From the NCBI GenBank assembly GCA_010672785.1, contig JAAHFX010000009.1, forward strand, positions 338,516 through 402,515: a stretch of 64,000 bases of DNA. Direction: 5' to 3'. The notes under the pieces were generated by a model. It did not search any database, was not told the DNA's origin, and was given only the letters and a program-made list of their open reading frames with translations. The translations under genes were made by a program, and so were the position numbers. Of the stretch, positions 34,690 through 43,667 are shown in pieces (positions within the stretch are counted from its first letter, which is position 1; the number at the start of each line of letters is the position of its first letter). Source of the DNA: Sphaerospermopsis sp. SIO1G1 (GTDB lineage Bacteria; Cyanobacteriota; Cyanobacteriia; Cyanobacteriales; Nostocaceae).

Positions 34690-34803
34690 AAGTACCCAAC
34701 CAAAATAAATTGCACCTATTAATTGAAAACAGAACTCCCTGTATTCCTCACCTATTACCTGTTCCCTCTTCTACATTATGAAATTGATTTTGCACGATTA
34801 CTT
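34690..34803. mobile_element. Family B MITE-like element upstream of deoC
   Basis: 114 bp from AAGTACCCAACCAAAATAAA to TTTTGCACGATTACTT. It ends 24 bases before the deoC start codon, so the element must contain or lie inside the deoC leader. Confidence 0.75.
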
Positions 34804-34827
34804 AATACCTAACTGGTAAAATAAACA

Positions 34828-35544
34828 ATGGCAGCAGACCACCCCAACATTGATATTGCGCCATTTATAGATCACTCCCTGCTGTTACCAACTACTACCC
34901 CAGAGCAGGTTGAAAAATGGTGTGAAGAAGCATACAGATTTAACTTTGCAGCAGTTTGTATTCATCCTTGTTATGTTAAACAAGCTGCGGAATTGCTGCA
35001 TAACAAAAACCCCAAAGTTTGTACTGTGATAGGTTTTCCCACTGGTAGTACAACCTCGGACGTTAAGTTATACGAAGCTCAAGAAGCAGTGGAAAACGGC
35101 GCAACAGAGTTAGACTTAGTGATTAACTTAGGTTGGCTAAAAGCAGGTAAAACTGACGAATTACATCGAGAAATTGCCACAATTTGCGAAGAAACGGGAA
35201 TCACCGTCAAAGTAATTTTAGAAACCAGTTTATTAACAGATGCTGAGAAAAAATTGTCAGCAGATATAGCAATGGATGCGGGAGCAGCTTTCCTAAAAAC
35301 CAGCACAGGTTGGAATGGAGGAGCGACGATAGCAGATGTGCGCTTATTAAAAGAATTAGCTAAAGGAAGATTGGGTATAAAAGCATCTGGAGGGATTCGT
35401 ACCCATGAAGATGCTATTGACTTAATTGTAGCTGGTGCAACTAGATTAGGTACATCTAGAGGGATGGAATTACTTAGACAACGCGATCGCTCGGAAGGGG
35501 AAGAGGGGAAGAGGGGAAGAGGGGGTGAGGGGAAGAGGGGGTGA
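34828..35544 (+). CDS. deoC: Deoxyribose-phosphate aldolase with repeat-derived tail
   Basis: Cleaves 2-deoxyribose-5-phosphate to glyceraldehyde-3-phosphate and acetaldehyde in deoxynucleoside breakdown. The TIM-barrel signatures are FIDHSLLLPTTT, CVIHP-like VCIHPCYV, VIGFPTGST, ELDLVINLGWLKAG, the strand VKVILETSLL, the Schiff-base lysine in FLKTSTGW, and IKASGGIRTHEDA. The catalytic domain ends at LGTSRGMELLRQRD. The last 18 residues (beginning RSEGEEGKRGRGG) are encoded by a purine-rich GAAGAGGGG repeat that runs on past the stop codon, so this tail looks acquired by repeat insertion. It is monocistronic; its leader contains a family B element. Confidence 0.94.
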   Translation: MAADHPNIDIAPFIDHSLLLPTTTPEQVEKWCEEAYRFNFAAVCIHPCYVKQAAELLHNKNPKVCTVIGFPTGSTTSDVKLYEAQEAVENGATELDLVINLGWLKAGKTDELHREIATICEETGITVKVILETSLLTDAEKKLSADIAMDAGAAFLKTSTGWNGGATIADVRLLKELAKGRLGIKASGGIRTHEDAIDLIVAGATRLGTSRGMELLRQRDRSEGEEGKRGRGGEGKRG

Positions 35545-35640
35545 GGGGGAGAAAATTTTTTACCTGTTACCTGTTACCTGTTACCTATTCCCTATTCCCT
35601 GTTCCCTTCCTCCATCACTTTTTGCTGCAAACCCTAATTA
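35500..35640. repeat. Purine and CCTGTTA repeats ending in a family C end
   Basis: GAGGGG-type repeats (35500-35550) overlap the end of deoC; ACCTGTTACCTGTTACC heptamers follow; then CACTTTTTGCTGCAAACCCTA, a family C end, to about 35635. A matching left end was not found. Confidence 0.6.
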
Positions 35641-35647
35641 ATGACTA

Positions 35648-36565
35648 ATGACTAGAACTTACCAAGCTACAGGTATAAATCTTAAAAGCCAGGCACTAGG
35701 AGAAACAGATAAAATAATTACGATATTAACTAAAGAAATGGGACTAATTAGAGCGATCGCCCCTGGTTCACGGAAGCATAATTCTCAGTTGGGTGGTAGA
35801 AGTGCAATGTTTGTCGTCAATGAATTACTCATTTCCCCAGGAAAGTCATCACAACCAGGTAAACCAAGCCTCGCTCGAATTGCCCAAGCCGAAATTATTA
35901 AAACTTATCCGGGTTTAAGCAAAGACTTAGGAAAATTAGCAGCTAGTCAATACTTAGCAGAAATAGTGTTATGTCAAGCTTTAAGCGACTATCCTCAAGA
36001 AGAACTCTATGAATTACTAAACGAACATCTACAACGTTTAGAAGCACTACCAAAAAGTACGAGTGTAGTCGCCCATTTAGCTCAGGGAGTATTTCACCTT
36101 TTAGCTTTAGCAGGAATAGCTCCCCAAGTACAATTTTGCTGCTTAACCCAGCACCCCCTATCCCCAGACTCCCACAACCCTAACTGGCAAGTAGGTTTTA
36201 GCATCACAGCTGGGGGAGCAGTTTGTTTACAAGCCTGGGAACAGCTAAGAAAACGCACAGAACAACAAACACAGGCTCAAGATCATTATTCAGAGATGGA
36301 AAATTCCCCAGAACTTAACTATGAAAGGGTTTTTCATCTCCAAGACCTACCCAAAATCTCTCACCGCTTAGACAGAAAAGAACTAAAAATGCTCCAATAT
36401 TTGTCCCAACCAGAGATAATGCAAATAGAAGCAGCAGCCAATTCTGGTTGGTTAACTGTCGAGCAGATTTTGCGCCAGTACGCTCAGTATCATCTGGGTC
36501 GCCCTATTCGCTCTGCCACTTTAATAGATTCTTACTTTGCCGCGAACCATGATGCAATCGTCTGA
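35648..36565 (+). CDS. recO: DNA repair protein RecO
   Basis: A mediator that helps load RecA in the RecFOR pathway. The 305-residue protein has the RecO N-terminal OB domain (MTRTYQATGINLKSQALGE, ITILTKEMGLIRAIAPGSR, GGRSAMFVVNELLISPGK) and the helical C-terminal domain with YLAEIVL and LYELLNEHL. A Cys-Cys-His cluster (FCCLTQHPL, about 168-176) lies where some RecO proteins bind zinc, but the second half of such a site is not obvious. The length is slightly above the usual 240-280 because of a Gln/Glu-rich loop near 200-220. Its 3' end overlaps the next gene by 17 bases, so translation is probably coupled. Confidence 0.93.
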   Translation: MTRTYQATGINLKSQALGETDKIITILTKEMGLIRAIAPGSRKHNSQLGGRSAMFVVNELLISPGKSSQPGKPSLARIAQAEIIKTYPGLSKDLGKLAASQYLAEIVLCQALSDYPQEELYELLNEHLQRLEALPKSTSVVAHLAQGVFHLLALAGIAPQVQFCCLTQHPLSPDSHNPNWQVGFSITAGGAVCLQAWEQLRKRTEQQTQAQDHYSEMENSPELNYERVFHLQDLPKISHRLDRKELKMLQYLSQPEIMQIEAAANSGWLTVEQILRQYAQYHLGRPIRSATLIDSYFAANHDAIV

Positions 36566-38204
36566 TTTAGATAGAAAAAACCATTCCTCATCATCAAACC
36601 AAGCTAAAAAGAAAAATAGAGCATCAGAAACCAAAACACCCAGTCATTTACGTTCTGCTGCCTATTCTCAAAATAGTCAACAAAATCTCCCAGAAGCATC
36701 TGTTAGTGATGTTTCTAAAAATCCAAAATTGACCACTGAAAAAGCCGAGAGTGATCAGCAAAAGCCAACACCGTCTAATTCAGATCAATTATTCACGAGT
36801 AATGGTGAGAATATTCCCAAAAATTATGCCCAGGATAATTTACAAATAGATGAATTAGCAACATCAGAAAATCATGGTTCAGGTTCAAGTGGAAATGATC
36901 AATCTCAATCAGAACAAAAAACAGGATTTTTTCCGGTATTAAAAAACCCCAATTTTATCGCTCTCTGGGGTGGACAAATTTTCTGTCAATTAGCCGATAA
37001 AGTATATTTAGTGTTGATGATTGCTTTGATTAACAGCGAATTTCAACATAGTGGTCAAAGTATTAGTGCCTGGGTATCAGCCCTGATGATGGTATTTACA
37101 ATTCCCGCAGTTGTATTTGGTTCTTTAGCAGGGGTATTTGTAGATCGTTGGTCAAAAAAGGCTGTATTAGTATCATCAAATATTTGGCGTGGTATTTTAG
37201 TTTTAGTGATTCCCTTCTTAATTTGGTTCACCCGTGACTGGCAACCAGTGGGTGTTTTACCAGTGGGATTTTTAGTGATTTTAGCTGTTACTTTCTTAGT
37301 TTCTACATTTACTCAATTTTTCGCCCCAGCCGAACAAGCAACTATACCTTTAATAGTTGAAGAACAACATTTACTCTCAGCCAATTCTTTATATACAACG
37401 ACAATGATGGCTTCAGTAATTGTGGGTTTTGCAGTGGGAGAACCGGTTTTAGTTTTAGCAGATAATATTTGGGCAACATTAGGTGGTAGTGGTGGACTAG
37501 GGAAAGAAATTTTGGTTGGTGGTAGTTATGCAATTGCCGGAATGATCCTATTACTACTCAAAACAAATGAAAAACCCCATCCTCCAGAAACAGAGTTCCC
37601 CCATGTATTTTCTGACCTTCGTGATGGTTTAATTTACCTGAAAGAAAACCGTCGTATTCGTAATGCTTTATTACAACTAACTATCTTATTTTCTATCTTC
37701 GCAGCTTTAACTGTTCTTGCAGTTCGCATGGCAGAAATTATTCCCAATCTAAAAGCATCACAATTTGGCTTTTTGCTCGCCTCTGCTGGTGTTGGTATTG
37801 CCGCTGGTGCAGCCATTCTCGGTCAATTTGGTCAAGGTTTTGCTTACAGACAGCTAAGTTTATGGGGTTGTTTAGGTATGGCAGGATCATTAGTCTGTAT
37901 TTCCTTCTTTACAACTCAACTCTGGTTCGTCTTACCCTTTATTACCCTAGTTGGTGTCTTTGGTGCATTAGTCGGTATCCCCATGCAAACAGCAATTCAA
38001 ACCGAAACACCGCCAGAGATGCGTGGTAAAGTATTTGGATTACAAAATAATGTCATCAACATTGCCCTATCATTGCCTCTCGCATTAGCAGGTTTAGCAG
38101 AAACCTTTCTAGGTATACAGTCAGTGTTTTTTGGTTTAGCACTAATAGTATTTTTAGCAGGTATCCTGACCTGGTATAATTCCCATGAACAGTTATCACA
38201 TTAG
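36549..38204 (+). CDS. MFS transporter with long polar N-terminus
   Basis: A protein of about 551 residues. The first 115 or so residues are low-complexity, rich in Ser, Gln, Asn and Lys, and probably disordered and cytoplasmic. The remaining part has about 11-12 membrane segments with MFS features: a first segment FIALWGGQIFCQLADKVYLVL, GSLAGVFVDRWSKKAVLV between segments 2 and 3, and the late METPPEMRGKVFGLQ-like segment IQTETPPEMRGKVFGLQNN. The substrate is unknown; the closest general type is the macrolide-efflux-like cyanobacterial MFS group. Two adjacent ATGs (36549 and 36552) are possible starts, overlapping recO. The polar N-terminal extension is unusual for the family, though such extensions occur in cyanobacterial homologues. 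Confidence 0.88.
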   Translation: MMQSSDLDRKNHSSSSNQAKKKNRASETKTPSHLRSAAYSQNSQQNLPEASVSDVSKNPKLTTEKAESDQQKPTPSNSDQLFTSNGENIPKNYAQDNLQIDELATSENHGSGSSGNDQSQSEQKTGFFPVLKNPNFIALWGGQIFCQLADKVYLVLMIALINSEFQHSGQSISAWVSALMMVFTIPAVVFGSLAGVFVDRWSKKAVLVSSNIWRGILVLVIPFLIWFTRDWQPVGVLPVGFLVILAVTFLVSTFTQFFAPAEQATIPLIVEEQHLLSANSLYTTTMMASVIVGFAVGEPVLVLADNIWATLGGSGGLGKEILVGGSYAIAGMILLLLKTNEKPHPPETEFPHVFSDLRDGLIYLKENRRIRNALLQLTILFSIFAALTVLAVRMAEIIPNLKASQFGFLLASAGVGIAAGAAILGQFGQGFAYRQLSLWGCLGMAGSLVCISFFTTQLWFVLPFITLVGVFGALVGIPMQTAIQTETPPEMRGKVFGLQNNVINIALSLPLALAGLAETFLGIQSVFFGLALIVFLAGILTWYNSHEQLSH

Positions 38205-38592
38205 AGATAATTAATCATGATCATGCTGTAATTGGTTTTCATGGTAAACTTAGGCAAGCCTAAATTCAAGAAATACTTGCTCTGGATCAAACTAAACATG
38301 ATCCTCAAATTTTGAGTTGTGATTATTACCAAAATATACAACTTAGAAAAGCCGAAAATAAAACCATAATCAACTTCCTAGTTAATATTGGTTTTTAAGC
38401 ACAAATAATCGGCAAGTATGACAGAATTAAAACAGCTAATTATAGAAATATAAATTTAAGGATTCAGCTATCAGTTTTCAGTAGTTAGTCAGCAAATAAT
38501 TCTCGTTAAATGCTGATTGATCAAATATTCTGACTTCTGAATTCTGACTTCTCAATATTATAAACCCGCTTTTCTTCACCATTAATTAAAGA
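38205..38592 (+). other. Intergenic region with a decayed ORF remnant
   Basis: One frame of 38206-38397 reads through with a single internal TAA (near 38260). Its pieces look protein-like: NHDHAVIGFHGKLRQA before the stop, then ILALDQTKHDPQILSCDYY and INFLVNIGF after it. I cannot name the family. It could be a pseudogene remnant or chance. The remainder, to the glycosyltransferase start, includes the words TTCTGACTTCTGAATTCTGACTTCTC and no other feature. Confidence 0.3.
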
Positions 38593-39747
38593 ATGCGTAT
38601 AGCCTGGATTGGAAAAAAAACACCCTTTTGTGGTAATGTCACCTACGGAAGAGAAATTACAAATAGATTATTAGATAGGGGACATGAAGTCAGTTTTCTC
38701 CACTTTGCTCAAGAGGAATCAGAATCAGACAAATGGCCAAACTTTAAAGAAGTTCCTCTTCCTTTTCTTTATAAGTCTCAGGTTTATACAATTCCTACAT
38801 TAAAGGCCACTAAGGTTTTAACAGAATCTCTCAGAGAAATAAAACCAGATATCGTTCATGCTTCTCTGACTCTCTCCACCTTAGATTTTGTTTTACCAGA
38901 AATTTGTGAAGAACTAAACCTACCCCTAATTGCAACTTTTCACACAGCTTTTGCTGGTAAAGGCGCAAAATTGATATCTGGAACTCAACTTTTGACTTAT
39001 CAATTATATGCACCTTTTTTAGATAATTATCATCAAGTAATTATTTTCTCCCAAATTCAAAAAGAATTATTAGTCAAAATGGGTGTAAGAGAAGAAAAAA
39101 TAGCTATTATTCCTAACGGGGTAGATACTGTTAAATATTCTCCTGGTACTTCTGATATCAAGCAAGAATTTAAAGCAGAACGTTTATTTGTTTACCAAGG
39201 TAGAATCGCTCCTGAAAAGAATGTGGAATCTCTACTCAAGGCTTGGAAACAGTCTGATATGGGAGAAAGCAGTAAATTATTAATAGTTGGTGATGGGATA
39301 TTAAGATCATCCCTAGAGCCTTTTTATGGGCCAGAATATGGAATTATTTGGTTAGGATTTGTTGCTAGTGAAGACAGAAGAATAGAAATTTTAAGAGGTG
39401 CAGATGTATTTATTTTACCCTCTTTAGTTGAAGGTTTATCTTTATCTTTGTTAGAAGCTATGTCTTGTGGTTTAGCTTGTTTAGCCACTGATGTCGGTGC
39501 AGATGGAGAAGTGTTAGAAAAAGGTGCTGGAGTAGTTTTAAATACAAAGGCAGTTACATCTCAACTACGTACCCTTTTGCCTTTATTTAGAGATCATCCA
39601 GAATTAACTATTCTTTTAGGTCATAAGGCTAGAAATCGTGTTTTAGAACGCTACACTCTCAACGATAATGTAACTCGATTGCAAGAACTTTATCAACAAG
39701 TTGTCACCCCAAAACCTGTAACATTAACTAGCTTTGGCTACCGATGA
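38593..39747 (+). CDS. Glycosyltransferase family 4 (GT-B)
   Basis: A 384-residue GT-B enzyme. The N-terminal acceptor domain begins MRIAWIGKKTPFCGNVTYGR with the expected Gly-rich loop; LIATFHTAFAGKG follows. The C-terminal donor domain begins near IAIIPNGVDTVKYSPG and includes YQGRIAPEKNVESLLKAW, LLIVGDG, and the nucleotide-sugar binding block SLVEGLSLSLLEAMSCGLACLAT with the conserved ExxxxxxxE glutamates. It lacks a signal peptide and may bind the membrane from the cytoplasm. Acceptors could be glycolipids or polysaccharide; I cannot tell which. A lipid galactosyltransferase such as cyanobacterial DgdA was considered but not supported by any specific motif. It is followed by the longest heptamer array in the window. 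Confidence 0.9.
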   Translation: MRIAWIGKKTPFCGNVTYGREITNRLLDRGHEVSFLHFAQEESESDKWPNFKEVPLPFLYKSQVYTIPTLKATKVLTESLREIKPDIVHASLTLSTLDFVLPEICEELNLPLIATFHTAFAGKGAKLISGTQLLTYQLYAPFLDNYHQVIIFSQIQKELLVKMGVREEKIAIIPNGVDTVKYSPGTSDIKQEFKAERLFVYQGRIAPEKNVESLLKAWKQSDMGESSKLLIVGDGILRSSLEPFYGPEYGIIWLGFVASEDRRIEILRGADVFILPSLVEGLSLSLLEAMSCGLACLATDVGADGEVLEKGAGVVLNTKAVTSQLRTLLPLFRDHPELTILLGHKARNRVLERYTLNDNVTRLQELYQQVVTPKPVTLTSFGYR

Positions 39748-39772
39748 CTGGTGATTGGTGATTAGTGACTGA

Positions 39773-40136
39773 TAACTGGTAACTGCTAACTGGTAACTGG
39801 TAACTGGTAACTGATAACTGGTAACTGATAACTGATAACTGGTAACTGCTAACTGGTAACTGGTAACTGGTAACTGATAACTGGTAACTGATAACTGATA
39901 GCTGGTAACTGGTAACTGGTAACTGATAACTGGTAACTGCTAACTGGTAACTGCTAACTGGTAACTGCTAACTGGTAACTGCTAACTGGTAACTGATAAC
40001 TGGTAACTGATAACTGGTAACTGGTAACTGATAACTGGTAACTGCTAACTGGTAACTGCTAACTGGTAACTGCTAACTGGTAACTGCTAACTGGTAACTG
40101 ATAACTGGTAACTGATAACTGGTAACTGGTAACTGA
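39773..40136 (+). repeat. Heptanucleotide array TAACTGN, 52 units with higher-order periods
   Basis: Fifty-two uninterrupted 7-bp units, all TAACTGG, TAACTGA or TAACTGC except one TAGCTGG. Written by last base, the array reads GCGGGAGAA twice (period 9 units, 63 bp), two spacer units, GAGCGCGCGCGAGAG twice (period 15 units, 105 bp), then GA. It follows the glycosyltransferase stop by 25 bp. Confidence 0.95.
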
Positions 40137-40644
40137 CATTTGCGATACAAAAATTAATGATAATTTATAAAATTTTGTAAAAAAATACAAAAATCTCAAT
40201 CAGATATACATAAGTAAATCAACTTTTGTTAGTATTATTGTTGTAAATAATCACTTAGTAAATATTAAAGTAAAAAATCATGGAACTTTGTTAAGATTAT
40301 CATTTTTCGGTTGACGAAAAGTTTAATAACATTACTAAAAAATTAATTTAACATTAAGGGAAACTTAATTCATTGTTTTTCAGGTAATAACTGGGAGACA
40401 AGTTTATGGCAACTTAGAATAAATAGAATACTTCTGTTTTGTAAATAAACATAAAGAAATATGATCAGGAATTCAATTGACATAGAAGTATCAGATTCTT
40501 AAGCGGGTAATTTTTGCAACCTTTTCATTTAATTCAGATTAGCTATGTAAGTATCTTAGTTTTTTAATAGGCAAAAGTTGATATCAGCCATTGACTAAAA
40601 CAGTAATAAGAAGAAGTAAGTATTTAGATTAGGAACAAAAATAT
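40137..40644. other. 508-bp AT-rich gap after the heptamer array
   Basis: Strongly AT-rich, with no ORF, MITE or strong hairpin that I can support. It probably contains the promoter and leader of the small membrane protein gene at 40645. Confidence 0.5.
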
Positions 40645-40887
40645 ATGCTAGTCAGTTTACTGAGTTCAATAGATGCAAAAATAAGAATCAGCAGTATAGT
40701 GGTATTATGTGTAGTCGCTATTTTAGCATTAGTTACTACAACAATATACTTGCACACAAGTCATTACAGACTCAAAGTAGATGATTATACATTAGCCACT
40801 GAACATATAAAGTATAGAGATCAAAATGCTTATGTTCTACCTAACTATGGCGCACCGGATAGTAATTTTGGTAGTGGTACACGCTAG
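40645..40887 (+). CDS. Small single-span membrane protein of unknown function
   Basis: An 80-residue protein with one membrane segment (about 15-38, ISSIVVLCVVAILALVTTTIY) and a polar C-terminal part of about 40 residues rich in Tyr, Asp and Asn (LKVDDYTLATEHIKYRDQNAY in two pieces: LKVDDYTLAT and HIKYRDQNAY), ending NFGSGTR. I do not recognise it. No strong ribosome-binding site is seen (AGGAAC at 40631-40636 is the nearest). The long AT-rich leader and isolated position suggest its own promoter. Codon use looks like that of its neighbours. Moderately likely to be real because of the coherent membrane segment and charge pattern. Confidence 0.55.
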   Translation: MLVSLLSSIDAKIRISSIVVLCVVAILALVTTTIYLHTSHYRLKVDDYTLATEHIKYRDQNAYVLPNYGAPDSNFGSGTR

Positions 40888-41061
40888 GATTATTTCTCCC
40901 TGCACCCTGGCTAATTTTTACCAAAAAATGTGGTCTAAAGTCTGCCCTTTTCAGAGTATACAAGAAAGAGAATAGAATATTCCTAATTTCAAGACTCTTG
41001 CTTCAGCTAGATGTACTGAAAACTGATAACTGATAACTGATAACTGAAAACTGATAACTGA

Positions 41062-42738
41062 TTAAGATTTCCACCAATGATGACTTTGAATCATAGTGTG
41101 TACTTGCCAATCAGGATGAGATTGGGGATAATCTAGACGATAATGTCCACCTCTGCTTTCAGTTCTAAAAGCCGCACTTTTGAGAATTAAATAGGCTACA
41201 TCCAATAAATTTTGTGTTTCTGCCCAAAGACGTAAGAATTTATCAATTTCAGCTAAATTGAAACTAGCAACTTCTCCAGGATGTAAACTTTTTAGGAATT
41301 CACTTAAGGGTAAATTAGCAAAATCCGTTTGCCAAGATGTAATGGTGGCGATCGCTTCCTCTAAATTAGATTTTTCTCTACAAATACCTGCACTTTGCCA
41401 CACTAAACGAGATACATTTTCTCGGATCTCTTCTAAAAAGCTCTTTTGATGTTGCCATTGATCATCAGATAAAACACAAGCAACAGACTCAGGTGTAATT
41501 AAAGACTTTTGAACTGAGGAATACTCTAAAACCTGCCTTTGAAGATCAGCAGTTTGCGCCCCAAACACAATACACTCTAACAAAGAATTACTAGCTAAAC
41601 GGTTTGCTCCATGAACACCCGTACTGGCAGTTTCTCCCACTGCATACAAACCAGGAATATTAGTCCGATTTTGTACATCTGCAACTATACCACCCATCCA
41701 ATAATGAGCCGCTGGAGCTACAGGTACAGGTTGAGTAAAAACATCAACACCCCAATATTGGCAAATTTTAATAATATTAGGAAACCGCTGACGAATTTTA
41801 TCAGTGGGAATAGGACGCATATCTAACCAAACATGGGCTGTAGCGAGATCCTCACCGGTATTTTGTAGATGACTAAAGATAGCTCTACTCACCACATCTC
41901 GTGGTGCAAGTTCACCGGCTGGATCATAATCAAAAGCAAAACGTTGTCCTTGATCATCTACTAGATGCGCCCCTTCACCTCTAACTGCTTCACTAATTAA
42001 AAACCTACCTGGTTTGAACAGTGCTGTAGGGTGAAATTGGACAAATTCTAAATCACGTAAAATTGCTCCAGCCCGCCAAGCAATAGCAACTCCGTCACCT
42101 GTACTTACTGCTGGGTTAGTCGTTTGGGCAAATACTTGGCCACCACCACCAGTAGCTAAAACCACAGATCCAGCTTTTAACCATATGACTTTCCCTTGAT
42201 AAAACAGACTAATTCCTTGACAGTGGCCTGTTTTTGGATCTATCCACAAAGACAAAGCCAAAGCTTGTTGAATGACTTGGATATTTTGACGGCGTAACAC
42301 CTGAGCAGTGAGAGTAGTAGTCACTTCTCTACCTGTGGTATCTGCTGCATGGAGAACCCGATGTCGGGAATGAGCAGCTTCTAGGGTTAAAGCTAAGGAA
42401 TTACCATGACGATCAAAGGCAACACCCAAGTTGACTAAAGATTGAATACAATTGGGAGCTTGTTCAGCTAAAAATTCTACAGCCTCAGCTTCACACAACC
42501 CAGCACCCGCTTTTAAAGTATCTTCAATATGCAGTGTGGGTGAATCTTCAGGCGCAACCGCAGCCGCAATACCACCTTGGGCCCAGTCACTAGCTGAAAT
42601 AGTAACAGTTTCTTTAGTAATTAAGCCTACACTTAAAGATTCTGGTAGACACAGTGCTGTGTATAGCCCAGCAGCACCAGCACCGACTACTACAACATCA
42701 AATTGGTGAGGAATATCTAATAAATTCAAGGAGTTCAA
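41062..42738 (-). CDS. nadB: L-aspartate oxidase
   Basis: Oxidises L-aspartate to iminoaspartate, the first step of bacterial NAD synthesis. The 558-residue flavoprotein has the FAD-binding VVVVGAGAAGLYTAL at residues 14-28, ASDWAQGGIAA, TLEAAHSRHRVLHAADTTGR, VLATGGGGQVFAQTTNP, LEFVQFHPTALF, ISEAVRGEGAHLVD and the C-terminal GVHGANRLASNSLLECIVFG. The helical C-terminal domain includes RGGHYRLDYP. All agree with NadB rather than the succinate dehydrogenase subunit. It is cytosolic. The partner nadA is not adjacent. A run of heptamers follows the stop codon (40990-41058). Confidence 0.96.
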   Translation of the reverse strand: MNSLNLLDIPHQFDVVVVGAGAAGLYTALCLPESLSVGLITKETVTISASDWAQGGIAAAVAPEDSPTLHIEDTLKAGAGLCEAEAVEFLAEQAPNCIQSLVNLGVAFDRHGNSLALTLEAAHSRHRVLHAADTTGREVTTTLTAQVLRRQNIQVIQQALALSLWIDPKTGHCQGISLFYQGKVIWLKAGSVVLATGGGGQVFAQTTNPAVSTGDGVAIAWRAGAILRDLEFVQFHPTALFKPGRFLISEAVRGEGAHLVDDQGQRFAFDYDPAGELAPRDVVSRAIFSHLQNTGEDLATAHVWLDMRPIPTDKIRQRFPNIIKICQYWGVDVFTQPVPVAPAAHYWMGGIVADVQNRTNIPGLYAVGETASTGVHGANRLASNSLLECIVFGAQTADLQRQVLEYSSVQKSLITPESVACVLSDDQWQHQKSFLEEIRENVSRLVWQSAGICREKSNLEEAIATITSWQTDFANLPLSEFLKSLHPGEVASFNLAEIDKFLRLWAETQNLLDVAYLILKSAAFRTESRGGHYRLDYPQSHPDWQVHTMIQSHHWWKS

Positions 42739-42890
42739 GGAATCAGGAGTTCAAGGAGTCATTCAGGAGAAGGTGGGGTGATAGGGTGATGGGGTGAGAG
42801 ATAGGGAGAAAAAGATTTAAAAAATTTTTACCAATGCCCCATGCCCCATTTATAAATGCCCCATGCCCCATTGCCAATTAAAAAAATGGA

Positions 42891-43319
42891 TTATCTGTAG
42901 ATACCGTTGTTGAAACGATCATCTCCTTCGTTGAATTCTGGCTGATAATCTGTAACTGTTAAGTTCTCTAAATGAGTTTCTAGAGTCTTTTTCTGACGCT
43001 CACTCAAGTTAGGAATGTTGAATACATCCTCTACTTTTTCGTAAGGAGCATTTTTAATGATTTTACTGGCTAAGTTGGGGTACATCCCTGGATACTGTTG
43101 GAAAGCGGCAATGTTGGTGTTGTTCAAATCCAGTTTTTTACCAAATTCTGTTCCTAGCTTTGCATCTGCCTTGTTTTGTCGTGCAATTGCCATTACAGAT
43201 ACTTGTGGCCAGTTCAAGTTACTGAAATTAACAGCTTGGGCTGTTTGGGTTGTTCCTAACCATCCCCAACAACCAATTAACAAACTAAAAACTGTTAATA
43301 AACGTAATAATCTTTTCAC
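42891..43319 (-). CDS. psbU: Photosystem II 12-kDa extrinsic protein PsbU
   Basis: A lumenal subunit that shields the oxygen-evolving manganese cluster of cyanobacterial photosystem II. The 142-residue precursor has an export signal (about 1-29, ending TAQA), a linker, and the mature domain with a helix-hairpin-helix core: LDLNNTNIAAFQQYPGMYP, ASKIIKNAPYEKVEDVF and IPNLSERQKKTLE. The C-terminus DDRFNNGIYR is typical. The start is a GTG at 43319, preceded on the minus strand by an AGAGG ribosome-binding site nine bases upstream. It is monocistronic. The 348-bp upstream gap presumably carries its promoter. Confidence 0.96.
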   Translation of the reverse strand: MKRLLRLLTVFSLLIGCWGWLGTTQTAQAVNFSNLNWPQVSVMAIARQNKADAKLGTEFGKKLDLNNTNIAAFQQYPGMYPNLASKIIKNAPYEKVEDVFNIPNLSERQKKTLETHLENLTVTDYQPEFNEGDDRFNNGIYR

Positions 43320-43667
43320 GATTTTCTACCTCTTTCCATCACAACAGAAATAAAAGTTTTTAACTACAGGTTCTCAACTATCGGTATAGGTTAGAAGTCT
43401 GCTGTAGTAATTTCTCAAATCTGATTCTCTCAGATTTTGAGCAATTATTTGTTACCTCTAACTTGATACTTTGTTTAATGGCTGATAGCTGAATCAATAC
43501 ACAGCAGTCACCACAAACTAATATACAGCTTAGTGAACTTTCCAACTTAGCTGTCTGAGAATTTGATTCTTGAGTATTTATCTGCTTTTACCACGTTAGG
43601 GATTTTTTTTAAACTTTACTTTGTAAACATTTATTACTGGATTTTTGCTTTTTTTGGGATAGCAATT
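43320..43667. other. Upstream region of psbU
   Basis: Between the DUF3120 gene and psbU, both on the minus strand. AT-rich, with poly-T near 43600-43615 and 43648-43660. I see no gene or repeat family member. The psbU promoter should lie close to 43330-43480, but I could not assign -10 and -35 boxes with confidence. Confidence 0.4.

Noticed and set aside
38593..39747. Digalactosyldiacylglycerol synthase (dgdA)
   Set aside because: The family (GT4) is compatible, but no specific motif or neighbour supports that substrate.
39773..40136. CRISPR-like array
   Set aside because: The period is 7 bp with no unique spacers between units; it is a heptanucleotide tandem repeat.
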